DNA of 64,000 bases from Rhodopirellula halodulae (GTDB taxonomy: Bacteria; Planctomycetota; Planctomycetia; Pirellulales; Pirellulaceae). Position numbers and translations under genes: made by a program. Positions 25,229 to 34,830 of this stretch are shown here, in pieces. Numbering within the stretch: the stretch's first letter is position 1; each line of letters opens with the position of its first letter. Location of the stretch: assembly GCF_020966775.1 (NCBI RefSeq), contig NZ_JAJKFV010000029.1, positions 1,357,001 through 1,421,000 on the forward strand, written 5' to 3'. The notes beneath the pieces were generated by a model. That model saw only the letters and a program-made list of their open reading frames with translations, was not told the DNA's origin and did not search any database.

Positions 25229-28120
25229 ATGCATCCGACCCTGGCTCGTCTTGCGAGGGGCGGATGGATCGCATTCCTTTTCCTTCGTCCGCTCTTGTCC
25301 AATTCTTCTGACGAATCGAAAGCGATTGGCCAACCCGCCAATCCACCACGAGGTCTCTCCGACGGGTCTTTGGACCGGAGCGGGGATGGCGATAGTTCGT
25401 GGGCAGAAGTGTTGGATCCTTCGCTGTCGGAAGTTCGTGGCGATCTGACCCGCGACCATTCTCATGCTGAGGTCGAGTTTGATTTTGACGGCGAGCAACC
25501 GTCCATCCCCGAGATTGTCGGCGGTTACAAAGTCGGACGACCCATCGGCCGCGGAGGAATGGGCGAGGTCTTTTTGGCCGAGCACCGATCGATGGGACGC
25601 GTGGTGGCACTCAAAATCCTGCCCACACGATGGTTGGACCGCGCGGAATCCGTGAATCGGTTTTACGAGGAAGTCCGTGCGGCGTCGCGATTGATGCATC
25701 CCAACATCGTGACCGCATTTGACGCTGGTGAAGCGGACGGGATTCACTTCTTGGCGATGGAATACGTCGAGGGCCGAACGCTTTCACAGTGGGTCAATGA
25801 ACAAGGCCCCATGTCCATTGGTGACGCCGCGTCGGCGATTCGTCAGGCAGCCTTTGCGTTGCACCATGCTCACGCGGCGGGCATCGTTCACCGGGACGTG
25901 AAGCCGGGGAATTTGATGCGAGCCAACGATGGGACGATCAAACTGTTGGATCTGGGGTTGGCCCGTTTCTCGGCGGATTGGTACCCGTCCCCGAAAGAGA
26001 TCGCACCTCGAGAAGTCGAACTGCGTGACGGACAAGGCTCGCACAGCAATTCCCACTCGACCGAAGCCAAGAACCGACCGCTCCTGGGGACACTGTCGTT
26101 CATTTCACCCGAGCAATTGGAGGACGCGAATTCCGCAGATTCGCGAAGTGATCAATACTCGTTGGGAGCGACTTTGTTCTACCTGTTGCTGGGGCATCCG
26201 CCGTTCACGGGGGATTTGGTGGAACAGGTTTACGGGCACCGTCATGGTGAAGTACCCGATTTGATGACGCTTCGAAACGACGTCGATTTGAAATTGGCCG
26301 ACATCGTTCGTCGAATGCTCGCCAAAGATCCGGCCGAACGATACGGGTCGATGGACGAAGTCGCTCGGGCGATGGCACCCTACGACAACGATCGTTCCAC
26401 GCCCGCTTGGGTGCTGGACTTCGCGCGTCGAGAAACGGGTGAGGACCACACGACGGTCGGCGGCGAAAGCACGCGTCGCGGTCTTCTCAGCGTTGTGGGG
26501 ATCGAGCTGGGGATGACTCACGCCGCGACCGCCATCACCCAGTCCGACGGAACCATGGTGTCGGGGTGGCCTGGCATCTCTGAGTCTGGACCACGGGCGT
26601 TGTGTCGGATCGCCGCTGCCGAAAAGACGGATCGAGAAACAGGTCAATCGGTCGTGTTGTTTGGCGATGCCGCCTATGAACGGCGAGAGCGACATCCGCA
26701 GCGGGTCGCACACTGTCAAATGATGTACTTCGGTCGCGAAGACATGATGCGACGGATTGGTGGACGGTTGTGTCCACCTGAGGTGACCATGGGTTTGTGC
26801 ATGCGTCGATTGCTCGGCAACACGCTGACTCAAATGGACACACCCGATTCCGCGGACGGCGATTCGTCTGCTGCAATGCAGCTGGGGACCAGTTGGCGGC
26901 GTCACGAACGTTGGCCTGATGCCGTCGCGATCACGGTGCCGTCCAGCTACGACCAATTGCACCGCCGAGCGATCTATCAATCGGCTCAATTGGCCGGCTT
27001 GCCCGCGGTTCGCTTGATTGAACGCAGCATTGCCGTGACACGTTTCGCCATGACCGAGCCACCGCGTACCAGCCACGCGGAGGTGCCGTTGTCGCCGATC
27101 GACCCTCAGTCCTCGGCACCAATTTTGTACGTGGGTTTGACAGGGCAGTCGTTGGATGTTTCGATCCTGCAAGTGTACGGGGGCCAGATCCGTCAAATTT
27201 CCACGGCCGGGCATTGGTGTCACAGCACGATGGCGTGGGCTCGTCGATTGGTGGAGATGATTTCTAATCGGTTGCCGACGACTCCGCCGCGAATTCAGGG
27301 GGTGCCGGCCAATCGAAAGGAACTGATTCATCTGACGCGAATTCAGATGGCCGGTGAGCGAGCGATGAATCAGTTGCTGCTGATGCCCGAGACGAAGGTC
27401 GATATTGCACACGAAAACCATGTTGATTCCGTGACGATCAGTCGCGACGAATGGTTAGGCAACTGTGAGGACTTGATCGAGTCCATCGAAGAAAACATTC
27501 GATTGGCATGTCAACGAGCCGGCATCCTGCCAACCGATCTGCGTCATTGTTTGGCCATGGGGCCGTTGTTGCGTTTGCCCGTCATTCGTGATCGCGTTCT
27601 GATCGGTACCGCTCCCAATGCGGGCGTGGCGTTTTTCGATCAAGTCGACGCGGCTCATGGCGCCGCCGCATGCGTCGCATCGGAATTGCCCGGGCAACTG
27701 TGCAGCGAGCCGCCCGCGAAAAGTGTGGCGGGGCACTCAATCGGATTTGTGGTCGCCGACCGAGATGGCAAACGGCGAATTCTTCCTATCATTCCGCGAG
27801 GAACTCCAACGCCAGCCCGAACCAACCGTCAACTCAACGGAACCGCGCGCGACAATCGGATGACGTTGTCGTTGGTTGAATCGTCCGGCAAGAACGGTGA
27901 GAACTGGCAAACGCTGGGCCGGCACATCATTGAGGTCTCGCCGGATGAAGTGAATCCAATGCGACGCCTGGGTTTCGAATTGGATATCAACGGATTGCTA
28001 TCCGTTCACCTGGAACGCCCGGATTTGGGACGCACCGTGATGCTGCCGCCGCTGCCGGTGAACGCGATGGAGGAAGCGCAGTGGCAGGATTGGCGAGAAT
28101 GGATCGAGGCGACCTTGTAG
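25229..28120 (+). CDS. Ser/Thr protein kinase fused to a degenerate Hsp70-like domain
   Basis: The 963-residue protein begins at ATG 25229; a TTG at 25217 would add four residues. Residues about 100-370 form a complete Hanks-type kinase: glycine loop IGRGGMGEV, Lys129 in VALKIL, HRDVKPGN with Asp223, DLG in place of DFG, and SPEQ. From about 420 to the end the order of Hsp70 is followed. GIELGMTH (424-431) stands for the phosphate-1 loop DLGTTN. AITVPSSYDQLHRRA resembles the lobe I TVP block. VGLTGQS (635-641) replaces DLGGGT. Near 914, GFELDINGLLSV matches the Hsp70 substrate domain. Loss of the acidic and glycine residues in both phosphate loops suggests the ATPase is inactive. It is probably a cytoplasmic signalling protein; its targets are unknown. 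Confidence 0.88.
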   Translation: MHPTLARLARGGWIAFLFLRPLLSNSSDESKAIGQPANPPRGLSDGSLDRSGDGDSSWAEVLDPSLSEVRGDLTRDHSHAEVEFDFDGEQPSIPEIVGGYKVGRPIGRGGMGEVFLAEHRSMGRVVALKILPTRWLDRAESVNRFYEEVRAASRLMHPNIVTAFDAGEADGIHFLAMEYVEGRTLSQWVNEQGPMSIGDAASAIRQAAFALHHAHAAGIVHRDVKPGNLMRANDGTIKLLDLGLARFSADWYPSPKEIAPREVELRDGQGSHSNSHSTEAKNRPLLGTLSFISPEQLEDANSADSRSDQYSLGATLFYLLLGHPPFTGDLVEQVYGHRHGEVPDLMTLRNDVDLKLADIVRRMLAKDPAERYGSMDEVARAMAPYDNDRSTPAWVLDFARRETGEDHTTVGGESTRRGLLSVVGIELGMTHAATAITQSDGTMVSGWPGISESGPRALCRIAAAEKTDRETGQSVVLFGDAAYERRERHPQRVAHCQMMYFGREDMMRRIGGRLCPPEVTMGLCMRRLLGNTLTQMDTPDSADGDSSAAMQLGTSWRRHERWPDAVAITVPSSYDQLHRRAIYQSAQLAGLPAVRLIERSIAVTRFAMTEPPRTSHAEVPLSPIDPQSSAPILYVGLTGQSLDVSILQVYGGQIRQISTAGHWCHSTMAWARRLVEMISNRLPTTPPRIQGVPANRKELIHLTRIQMAGERAMNQLLLMPETKVDIAHENHVDSVTISRDEWLGNCEDLIESIEENIRLACQRAGILPTDLRHCLAMGPLLRLPVIRDRVLIGTAPNAGVAFFDQVDAAHGAAACVASELPGQLCSEPPAKSVAGHSIGFVVADRDGKRRILPIIPRGTPTPARTNRQLNGTARDNRMTLSLVESSGKNGENWQTLGRHIIEVSPDEVNPMRRLGFELDINGLLSVHLERPDLGRTVMLPPLPVNAMEEAQWQDWREWIEATL

Positions 28121-28171
28121 CCTCCGCCACAACAAACGTTGCTGATCATCGTGATGAGAATCGCCGGTGGT

Positions 28172-31100
28172 TCATGAACCAATTGGAACCAGCCGATTTA
28201 GCAATTCGCGGTTCTGTTTGCGAACCTTGTCACAATGATCGATCAAAGCCGCGGGCGATTCGTGCTGAGTCAACCGAGCGAGTTGTTCCAATTCCAGCGT
28301 CGCATCGGCATCGTCCAGTTCGTGCGGAAGTTCGTGGCGAGCAACCGTGTTGAGCAACCGCAGTTTGTCTTCGATGACGCGAAGAAAACGATAGTTGTCG
28401 ATCAACGTTTGGATTGTCTCGGATGGGGATTCCTCGAATTTGCGAAGCTCCTCCAAACACTGAATCGTGTTGGAGTGCGGCTGGAACTCTGCGTCTTTGG
28501 CATGTTGCATGATTCCGGATGCGGCCACTAATTCCACATCCAACAAACCACCCGCTCCTCGTTTCAGGTTGCTGGGGCCCGCCGTGGATTCGTTGTTGTC
28601 ACGCCAGTCTCGGAGGGACGCGAACATGCTCTCACGCCAACTGACACTTTGGATTGCCCGCTGCAACGCCTTGCCAACCATTTCGCGGGCTTCACGCGAA
28701 CCGGAAATCGGACGTGATTTGCAGAGCGTGACCAATTGCCAAAGAGGAGCCGTGCGTTGGCGGAACGGTTTTAGGAATTGATCGCACGACATGGCGAGGA
28801 CCGATTCATCCGCACCGCCCGCGAACGGCAGGTCCATTTCGTACAGCCGTCCTTCTGGCGTTTGGTCCATCCGGCGAAGGATGTTTTGTGCAAGTTGGTT
28901 GAAGAATTGTCGGTTCGACAACGTTGACCGTGGCCCACCAACACGTCGCTTTGTATCGCCCTCAGAGGTGTAGACAAACGTCAGGTCCAAGTCGCTGTGA
29001 TAATTCAATTCACCGCCAGCGAATCGTCCCAGCGCCACCGCAACCAATTCGGCCGGGTTTCCTTCGGCATCCATCGGATCGCCATAACGCTGAGCGAGCA
29101 ACTCTTGTTCACGTTCCATGACCCGCCTCAAGGAGGCTTCCGCCGTGTCGGTCAATGAAAGACTGATGGAGTCGATCGATTCCTTGCCAAGCAAATCGCG
29201 AACGCCGATCATGAGATGAGCGCTGGCCTTCACGTGACGCAGGACCTCCACAATCTCTTCGACGCCGTCGCAAAGATGCAACGTCTGCGCGTCCAGACGT
29301 TCTTTGGTTGGCAATCGGTCCATGACCAACGAATCAATCAGCTCATCAATCATGCCTGGGTGATCGATCAGGATGTTGGTCAGGTAGGGTGCCAGTGAGC
29401 ACATTGAAATCGTCAGGCTCAACGTGGCGTCGTTGGTGCGCAAAAGTTCCCACAGCGTTGCTTTGGCACCAATGGAATCCGTGACCGCCACCAATCTGGC
29501 CAAAGTGGAATCAGGGTCGGGCGATGCCGAGATTTCTTGCAGAACGCGTGGAGCTACCGCGGCAAAGAAATGCCGACAGCGGCGTGGCGACAAAAACGAA
29601 ACCGTTTCTTGACTGAGCGCGATCACGTTGGAGATCGCTTGAGGCACATTCGTGAACTGGTAGCGCGCGATCGTTTCTTGGAACACATCCATGTCGGGAT
29701 CTGGATCCAAGATCAGCTCGGTGATCAGGGCGAAATCTTGCTGTAGTTCGTCTGGTGATTCGCTCGCCTCTTCGCCATCGCTGTCCGACGCTGGGAATTC
29801 GCTGGGCGGTTCTTCATCGACCATCAAGTGATTGATGATCTTGCGGTTCACGTCGAAGGTTTCTTGCAGCATCTTTTCGAATTTGGCTGCATCGCCCGTC
29901 GATTGGTTGCCCACGGCGTCTTGGTTTTCGGTTCGGACGCCCAATCGCCATGCCAAGCGAGCGCGAACGTCTGGATCGTCAGGCAAGTGCGAGATGCGAT
30001 GGTCAAAGAGAACCGCCAACAGGTGCTCGAGTCGACAAAGTTTCGCGTGGTTGTTCGACAGAATCGACGCTTCTTGGGAGGTCAAACAACCATGTCGTGA
30101 AAGTTCGTTGATGGCGGGCAGCGTGCCAGTCACGCGGACGTCGGGCAGATCGCTGCCGTGTAGCAGTTGCAAGAACTGAATGGTGAATTCAATGTCCCGT
30201 CGTCCACCGGGGACATCCGCGATGGGCGTGCTGTCGGAGGCAGCGGTGGCATGAGCACGCTTTTCGAGTTTGCGACGCAGCACTCGGATGTCGGCGATTT
30301 CGCTGCGAGTCAGCAAATGATGATAGACCCAAGGTTCAATTCGTTGCAGAAACGTCTTGGAGAGAGACTCGTCGCCGGCGGCATGACGAGCTTTGACAAA
30401 CGCCAAACGCTGCCAAGTTCGACCGTTTCGTTCGTAGTGGGTGGCCGCTTCGCTGATGCCAAAGAAATCGAGATCTCGCGAAGGTTCGATGGCGGTCCGA
30501 CGACCCAGTGCTGATTGCTTGCGAGTCGATTGAACGCCCAGTCGTTGGGTGTCAGAAAACGACACTTCGTGACGGGTGGGTTGATGATCGAAACGCAGCG
30601 TGAATGGGATGACTTGGCTGCCGTGAGATTGCAGGATCTCGACCAAGTTCACCGCGACTTGGCGATGAAACTCAACGTGGCTGGCGTTCTTGCGATCGAT
30701 TTGGTCGCAAAGAAGTAGCAAGTCCAGTTGCGATTCGTATCCAATTTCTTGGCCGCCGTAGTTGCCCAGAGCGATGATCGAAAAGGTGGGCTGGCTACCA
30801 TCGATTCGCTGGGGGATCGGTCGCTTACCGCTGACATGCCCGATCGCGAATCCAAGGGCGGCTTCCAGGATCGCATCGGTGACAAAACTGATCTGCGATT
30901 GGACTTTGTCAGGACTGAGTCCTCGGACAAATTCGCCGTAGGCAATTCGCAAAATTTCGCGACTGGCAAATCGGCGGATCGCAAAGGACGCCCGGCGTGG
31001 CGATTGGATGGAGGCCATTTCGCCGGTCAATTCATCGACTAAAACGGATCGCTGAGCGGGAGAACCGTCGCTGGCCCGGATGAGGTCGAAGCTTTCCGGA

Positions 31101-31426
31101 TCGTTGATCAACAACTTGGCGATGGCGGGACTGGTGCTCAGAACCTGCAGCAACGCGGGCAACATCATCGGATCTCGCTCGAACAGGGCGAGCAACGCCA
31201 TCGGGCTCCGCGAAACGCGAATGAATTGGCTCAGCCGATCGATGGATTCGTCGGGCGTGTCCGTCAGATGCAAGTGTTCCGCCAGGGTGGACCAGAGCGT
31301 TTGCAGCAGGTCGTCCGAAATGCCGCATTCCACAATCGCGGCCAGCGATCGAGCGACGCGTTCCGGATCGGTGACATGTTCCGGGCTCAGCGGCGCGTAG
31401 TCAGCCCAATCACTCATCCAATCCAT
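28172..31426 (-). CDS. glnE: Bifunctional glutamine synthetase adenylyltransferase/deadenylylase
   Basis: This 1084-residue protein shows the tandem nucleotidyltransferase layout of GlnE, which adenylylates and deadenylylates glutamine synthetase in response to PII and glutamine. The C-terminal domain has a complete GGELNYHSDLD motif (about residues 806-816) and a later GGLLDVE. The N-terminal domain has GGQEIGYESQLD (224-235), in which the first acidic residue of the S-D-x-D pair is Gln, together with PGGRRDIEF further on. The length is above the usual 930-950 residues. Its gene stands alone, convergent with the kinase-Hsp70 gene. Confidence 0.93.
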   Translation of the reverse strand: MDWMSDWADYAPLSPEHVTDPERVARSLAAIVECGISDDLLQTLWSTLAEHLHLTDTPDESIDRLSQFIRVSRSPMALLALFERDPMMLPALLQVLSTSPAIAKLLINDPESFDLIRASDGSPAQRSVLVDELTGEMASIQSPRRASFAIRRFASREILRIAYGEFVRGLSPDKVQSQISFVTDAILEAALGFAIGHVSGKRPIPQRIDGSQPTFSIIALGNYGGQEIGYESQLDLLLLCDQIDRKNASHVEFHRQVAVNLVEILQSHGSQVIPFTLRFDHQPTRHEVSFSDTQRLGVQSTRKQSALGRRTAIEPSRDLDFFGISEAATHYERNGRTWQRLAFVKARHAAGDESLSKTFLQRIEPWVYHHLLTRSEIADIRVLRRKLEKRAHATAASDSTPIADVPGGRRDIEFTIQFLQLLHGSDLPDVRVTGTLPAINELSRHGCLTSQEASILSNNHAKLCRLEHLLAVLFDHRISHLPDDPDVRARLAWRLGVRTENQDAVGNQSTGDAAKFEKMLQETFDVNRKIINHLMVDEEPPSEFPASDSDGEEASESPDELQQDFALITELILDPDPDMDVFQETIARYQFTNVPQAISNVIALSQETVSFLSPRRCRHFFAAVAPRVLQEISASPDPDSTLARLVAVTDSIGAKATLWELLRTNDATLSLTISMCSLAPYLTNILIDHPGMIDELIDSLVMDRLPTKERLDAQTLHLCDGVEEIVEVLRHVKASAHLMIGVRDLLGKESIDSISLSLTDTAEASLRRVMEREQELLAQRYGDPMDAEGNPAELVAVALGRFAGGELNYHSDLDLTFVYTSEGDTKRRVGGPRSTLSNRQFFNQLAQNILRRMDQTPEGRLYEMDLPFAGGADESVLAMSCDQFLKPFRQRTAPLWQLVTLCKSRPISGSREAREMVGKALQRAIQSVSWRESMFASLRDWRDNNESTAGPSNLKRGAGGLLDVELVAASGIMQHAKDAEFQPHSNTIQCLEELRKFEESPSETIQTLIDNYRFLRVIEDKLRLLNTVARHELPHELDDADATLELEQLARLTQHESPAALIDHCDKVRKQNRELLNRLVPIGS

Positions 31427-32013
31427 CCATTCGCATTCGAGATACCTCCACGGAACTTCGCGGCAACGAGTTGCGTCTCAATCAATGGACCGCCTGCGCG
31501 ATTGAACGCTTCGTTTTGACGCGATTGGCGAGTTTAAACGGTGGGTGGGGATCGTTGTAGCGGACGGTGGGGCACTCCGAGTCACCGAGACAAAGTGGCG
31601 TTTGCAAGGTTGGACAGGGCGGGTGGATTGAGTTCCCCGCGAATGTCCGTTTGTGGACCGAATCTCGGAGCAAAATGATGACATGGATTTCTGAATCTTC
31701 AGTGCCCACGCTCAGATGTAACCTAGGTTTGGATATGCGAGGCGGGGGAACGTCGTGCATCCAATGACCACGGTGTTGAGGCATGTGGCGGTTTTTCATC
31801 GAGTGTTGCGCAAACGCAACATCGGTGTTGTCTGCAACCCACATGTCACGTCGCAAGCTCATCCTCCCCGCGGGCGGTCTGTCCGCCTAAACTCTTCTGC
31901 GACAACGGTTTGCTATGATTTATGCGTTGCCTCAACAGGCGACTGGCACCGACGGTGCTTGGTCTCTTTCACCCAATCGTGTTGATGTTGTTTCGGGTGT
32001 CGAGGAGACCTTG
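31427..32013. other. Divergent intergenic region glnE/sigA
   Basis: There are 587 bases without a convincing gene. It should contain the promoters of both flanking genes. The hairpin at 31804-31821 is listed separately; a weaker one (GGCGG/CCGCC) lies near 31877. Confidence 0.45.
31804..31821. repeat. Short inverted repeat upstream of the sigma factor gene
   Basis: TGTTGCG-CAAA-CGCAACA is a perfect seven-pair hairpin about 193 bases before the sigma factor start. It has no T run; a regulatory role is only a guess. Confidence 0.25.
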
Positions 32014-33603
32014 ATGGGAAAGAAGCTCAGCCGCCGTAGCTTGCAGGACGACGCCTTTGATGCGGAAGATTCGGTCAGTCGCCGATCACGCACCATGGGA
32101 CAAGAATTCTCGGATTCTATCTCCGAGGAGATCGAGGTCGGTGCGACGGGGGATGACGACGCGATTGCACGCCGAGACGAATTCCCCACCGATCCGACCG
32201 AAGATCCGGTGCGGATGTATCTGATGCAGATGGGGCAAATCCCACTGCTCTCGCGAGACCAAGAAGTCGCAGCGGCGAAGCAGATCGAAGCGACACGCGA
32301 TCGATACCGGCACTGCATGATGGCCACCGACTTCATGCTGCAGTCCGCGTTGAAATTGCTGCAACAAGTCCGCGACAAGCAATTGCGTTTGGACCGCACG
32401 ATCGAAGTCAGCGTGACCAATGCGGCTGAGAAAAAGGCGATCATGAAACGGATCGTTCCAAACACACGCACACTGGATTATCTGCTGCGTCAAAACCGTA
32501 GCGATTACATGGTCGCCATCAATTCGTCGATGCCGATGCGTCGTCGTCGTGCGGCGTGGCGAAATCTGGTCATCCGTCGCAACAAAGCGGTTCGTTTGGT
32601 CGAGGAGATGAACCTCCGCACCAACAAGCTGCAACCAATTTTCGAAAAGCTGCGTCGCAGTTGCGAACGCATGCAGGAGATCAAAGCGATCTTGGCCGAC
32701 GAACAACGCGTGACCATGCCAGGCATGCCAACGGTCGACGAGCTGCGATCAGAACTCCGCAGCTTGATGCGTCTGACCTACGAAACACCTCGCACGCTGG
32801 CTCGGCGAGTGGAACGTTGCGATACGTTCCGCGATGACTACGACGCGGCGAAACGTGTTCTGTCCGCTGGTAACTTGCGTTTGGTTGTTTCGATTGCCAA
32901 AAAGTACCGCAATCGTGGTTTGTCATTCTTGGATTTGATCCAAGAAGGCAATACCGGTTTGATGCGTGCTGTCGACAAATTCGAGCATGCTCGAGGTTAC
33001 AAGTTCAGCACCTACGCAACATGGTGGATTCGTCAAGCGATCACCCGAGCGATCGCGGATCAAAGCCGAACGATTCGCGTGCCGGTTCACATGATCGACA
33101 CGATGAACAAGATTCGTCAGATCACTCGCGATTTGGTGCAAGAACACGGACGCGAACCCACCGCAGAAGAAGTTTCCAAACGCAGCGGGTTGTCGCTGGA
33201 CGACACGCGAGTGATCCTGAAGATGAGCCGTCAGCCGTTGTCGTTGGATCAGCCGGTGGGCGATCACGACGACAGTGCGTTTGGCGAGTTCCTGCAAGAT
33301 CACCGCGACGATGATCCATTGGTGGAAACCAACCGCGAAGCTCTCAAGCATCAAATCGATTTGGCGATGGAAACGCTGAACTATCGTGAACGAGAGATTT
33401 TGCGTCTGCGATACGGTCTGGCCGATGGCTACACCTACACGTTGGAAGAAGTCGGTCGCATCTTCCAGGTGACTCGCGAACGTGTTCGTCAGATCGAAAG
33501 CAAAGCCGTTCGAAAGCTTCAGCAACCTTACCGAGCGAAGTCGCTGGTGAGCTTTCTGGACGGTGCCGAAGTTTCGCTGTTTGAAGGCAGCGAAGCGATC
33601 TGA
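32014..33603 (+). CDS. rpoD: Primary RNA polymerase sigma factor (RpoD/SigA)
   Basis: The 529-residue sigma-70 factor starts at ATG 32014, with GAGGAG eight bases upstream. Region 1.2 ([18 protein letters not shown], 64-81) is followed by a long non-conserved block. Region 2 ([19 protein letters not shown] to TWWIRQAI, 287-343) contains the -10 recognition helix. Region 3 spans about 360-415. Region 4 is about 455-505, with the -35 helix [10 protein letters not shown]. The typical housekeeping FLED-type element between regions 3 and 4 is modified (FGEFLQDH), which is normal in this phylum. It should direct most transcription. It ends six bases before the convergent aroC stop. Confidence 0.93.
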   Translation: MGKKLSRRSLQDDAFDAEDSVSRRSRTMGQEFSDSISEEIEVGATGDDDAIARRDEFPTDPTEDPVRMYLMQMGQIPLLSRDQEVAAAKQIEATRDRYRHCMMATDFMLQSALKLLQQVRDKQLRLDRTIEVSVTNAAEKKAIMKRIVPNTRTLDYLLRQNRSDYMVAINSSMPMRRRRAAWRNLVIRRNKAVRLVEEMNLRTNKLQPIFEKLRRSCERMQEIKAILADEQRVTMPGMPTVDELRSELRSLMRLTYETPRTLARRVERCDTFRDDYDAAKRVLSAGNLRLVVSIAKKYRNRGLSFLDLIQEGNTGLMRAVDKFEHARGYKFSTYATWWIRQAITRAIADQSRTIRVPVHMIDTMNKIRQITRDLVQEHGREPTAEEVSKRSGLSLDDTRVILKMSRQPLSLDQPVGDHDDSAFGEFLQDHRDDDPLVETNREALKHQIDLAMETLNYREREILRLRYGLADGYTYTLEEVGRIFQVTRERVRQIESKAVRKLQQPYRAKSLVSFLDGAEVSLFEGSEAI

Positions 33604-33609
33604 CTCGGA

Positions 33610-34830
33610 TCAGTTCTTGAATAGTTCAATCGAGTCACCGCAATGGGCGGTGGCTTGATAGGCCAGCACGGCGTTGAGCAATTCAATCGCCATGCGTGAT
33701 TCCAGCGTGACTCCCGCGCGGACGCCAACGCAGGGATCGTGTCGGCCCTTGGCCAATTCGAACTCGATGTCATCGAGTTGCTTATTGACCGATTGCTGAG
33801 GCAAATTGATTGTCGAGGTGGGCTTGAATCCAACGCGAGCAACGAGCGGACTGCCCGTGGTGATTCCACCGATCAAGCCGCCGTGCGTGTTGGATTGATA
33901 GCCATCGTGACGGATTGGATCGTTGTTTTCGCTGCCGGTCCGTGGAATGACATCGGTTCCGGAGCCAATCTCGCAGGACTGCACTGCATTGAGTCCGCCG
34001 AGGGCGCCCATTAGACGCACCTTCAAACTTTGGTACAGCGGTTGACCCAATAACGGTGGGACTCCGACGGCAACCACTTCGACCGCGGCGCCGAGCGAGT
34101 CGCCTCGTTTACGAGTTTCCTTGATCAACTCGGCGGCTTCGTTGGCAAAGTCCGAATCGATGGAAGCGATCTCGGCACTGGCAAGTTGGGTCTCGATCGA
34201 ATCGATGTTGTCCTGGCTCAGCGTATCGCTCAGTTTTTGCTTGGCTTTGAGCGAACCCACTTGGCAAATCGACGAGACGAATCGCGTCCCAAAGCACTCA
34301 TGCAGGATCGATCGTGCGACACTGCCCCCAATCACATCGGTGATGGTGGAGCGATAGCTCGAGCGTCCTCCGCCACGAACATCAACGTAGCCCTTGGACT
34401 GATGGAATTTCACCAAGTCCGTGTGCCCGGGACGGACTTCACCGGTCGGGCCACTGAACTGTGTGTAGTCGCCCGACTTCTTGCTGGTCGACAGGACGAT
34501 CGCGGCGACGGGTTCACCGGTGGTGAAGCCGTCCTCGTAGCCCTCGGTTGCGAACGATTGGCCGTCGACGTCCACGGACAAGGTGGATCCCGTCAGCAGG
34601 GTTTCCGTATCGTCACGATAAAGACCGGACAGGAACACGACCTTGTCCTTCTCGTTGCGAGGAGTGCCGTGTTTGTTGCCGCCCGGGCGTCGACGATCGA
34701 GGTACTGCTGAACCTCGGATCGACGGATGCGATATCCCGGCGGGCAACCATGAATGATGGTTGTGACCGCTGGACCGTGGCTTTCACCCGCACCCGCGAC
34801 TGCGAAGTGAGGTCCGCCTAGGATTTCCAT
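33610..34830 (-). CDS. aroC: Chorismate synthase
   Basis: The 406-residue enzyme makes chorismate from 5-enolpyruvylshikimate 3-phosphate, using reduced FMN. Family blocks are GESHGPAVTTIIHGCPPG at the N terminus, DVRGGGRSSYRST, RPGHTDLVK and NTHGGLIGGITTGSPL. It begins MEILGGPHFA at 34830; the longer frame upstream is Arg-rich and not family-like. The start lies inside the last codons of the upstream aminotransferase gene (13-base overlap), so the two are translationally coupled and the operon joins aromatic and lysine synthesis. Confidence 0.96.
   Translation of the reverse strand: MEILGGPHFAVAGAGESHGPAVTTIIHGCPPGYRIRRSEVQQYLDRRRPGGNKHGTPRNEKDKVVFLSGLYRDDTETLLTGSTLSVDVDGQSFATEGYEDGFTTGEPVAAIVLSTSKKSGDYTQFSGPTGEVRPGHTDLVKFHQSKGYVDVRGGGRSSYRSTITDVIGGSVARSILHECFGTRFVSSICQVGSLKAKQKLSDTLSQDNIDSIETQLASAEIASIDSDFANEAAELIKETRKRGDSLGAAVEVVAVGVPPLLGQPLYQSLKVRLMGALGGLNAVQSCEIGSGTDVIPRTGSENNDPIRHDGYQSNTHGGLIGGITTGSPLVARVGFKPTSTINLPQQSVNKQLDDIEFELAKGRHDPCVGVRAGVTLESRMAIELLNAVLAYQATAHCGDSIELFKN

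Noticed and set aside
31482-31862. 126-residue minus-strand frame upstream of the sigma factor
   Set aside because: Low-complexity composition with no ribosome site or motif; it sits in an expected regulatory gap.
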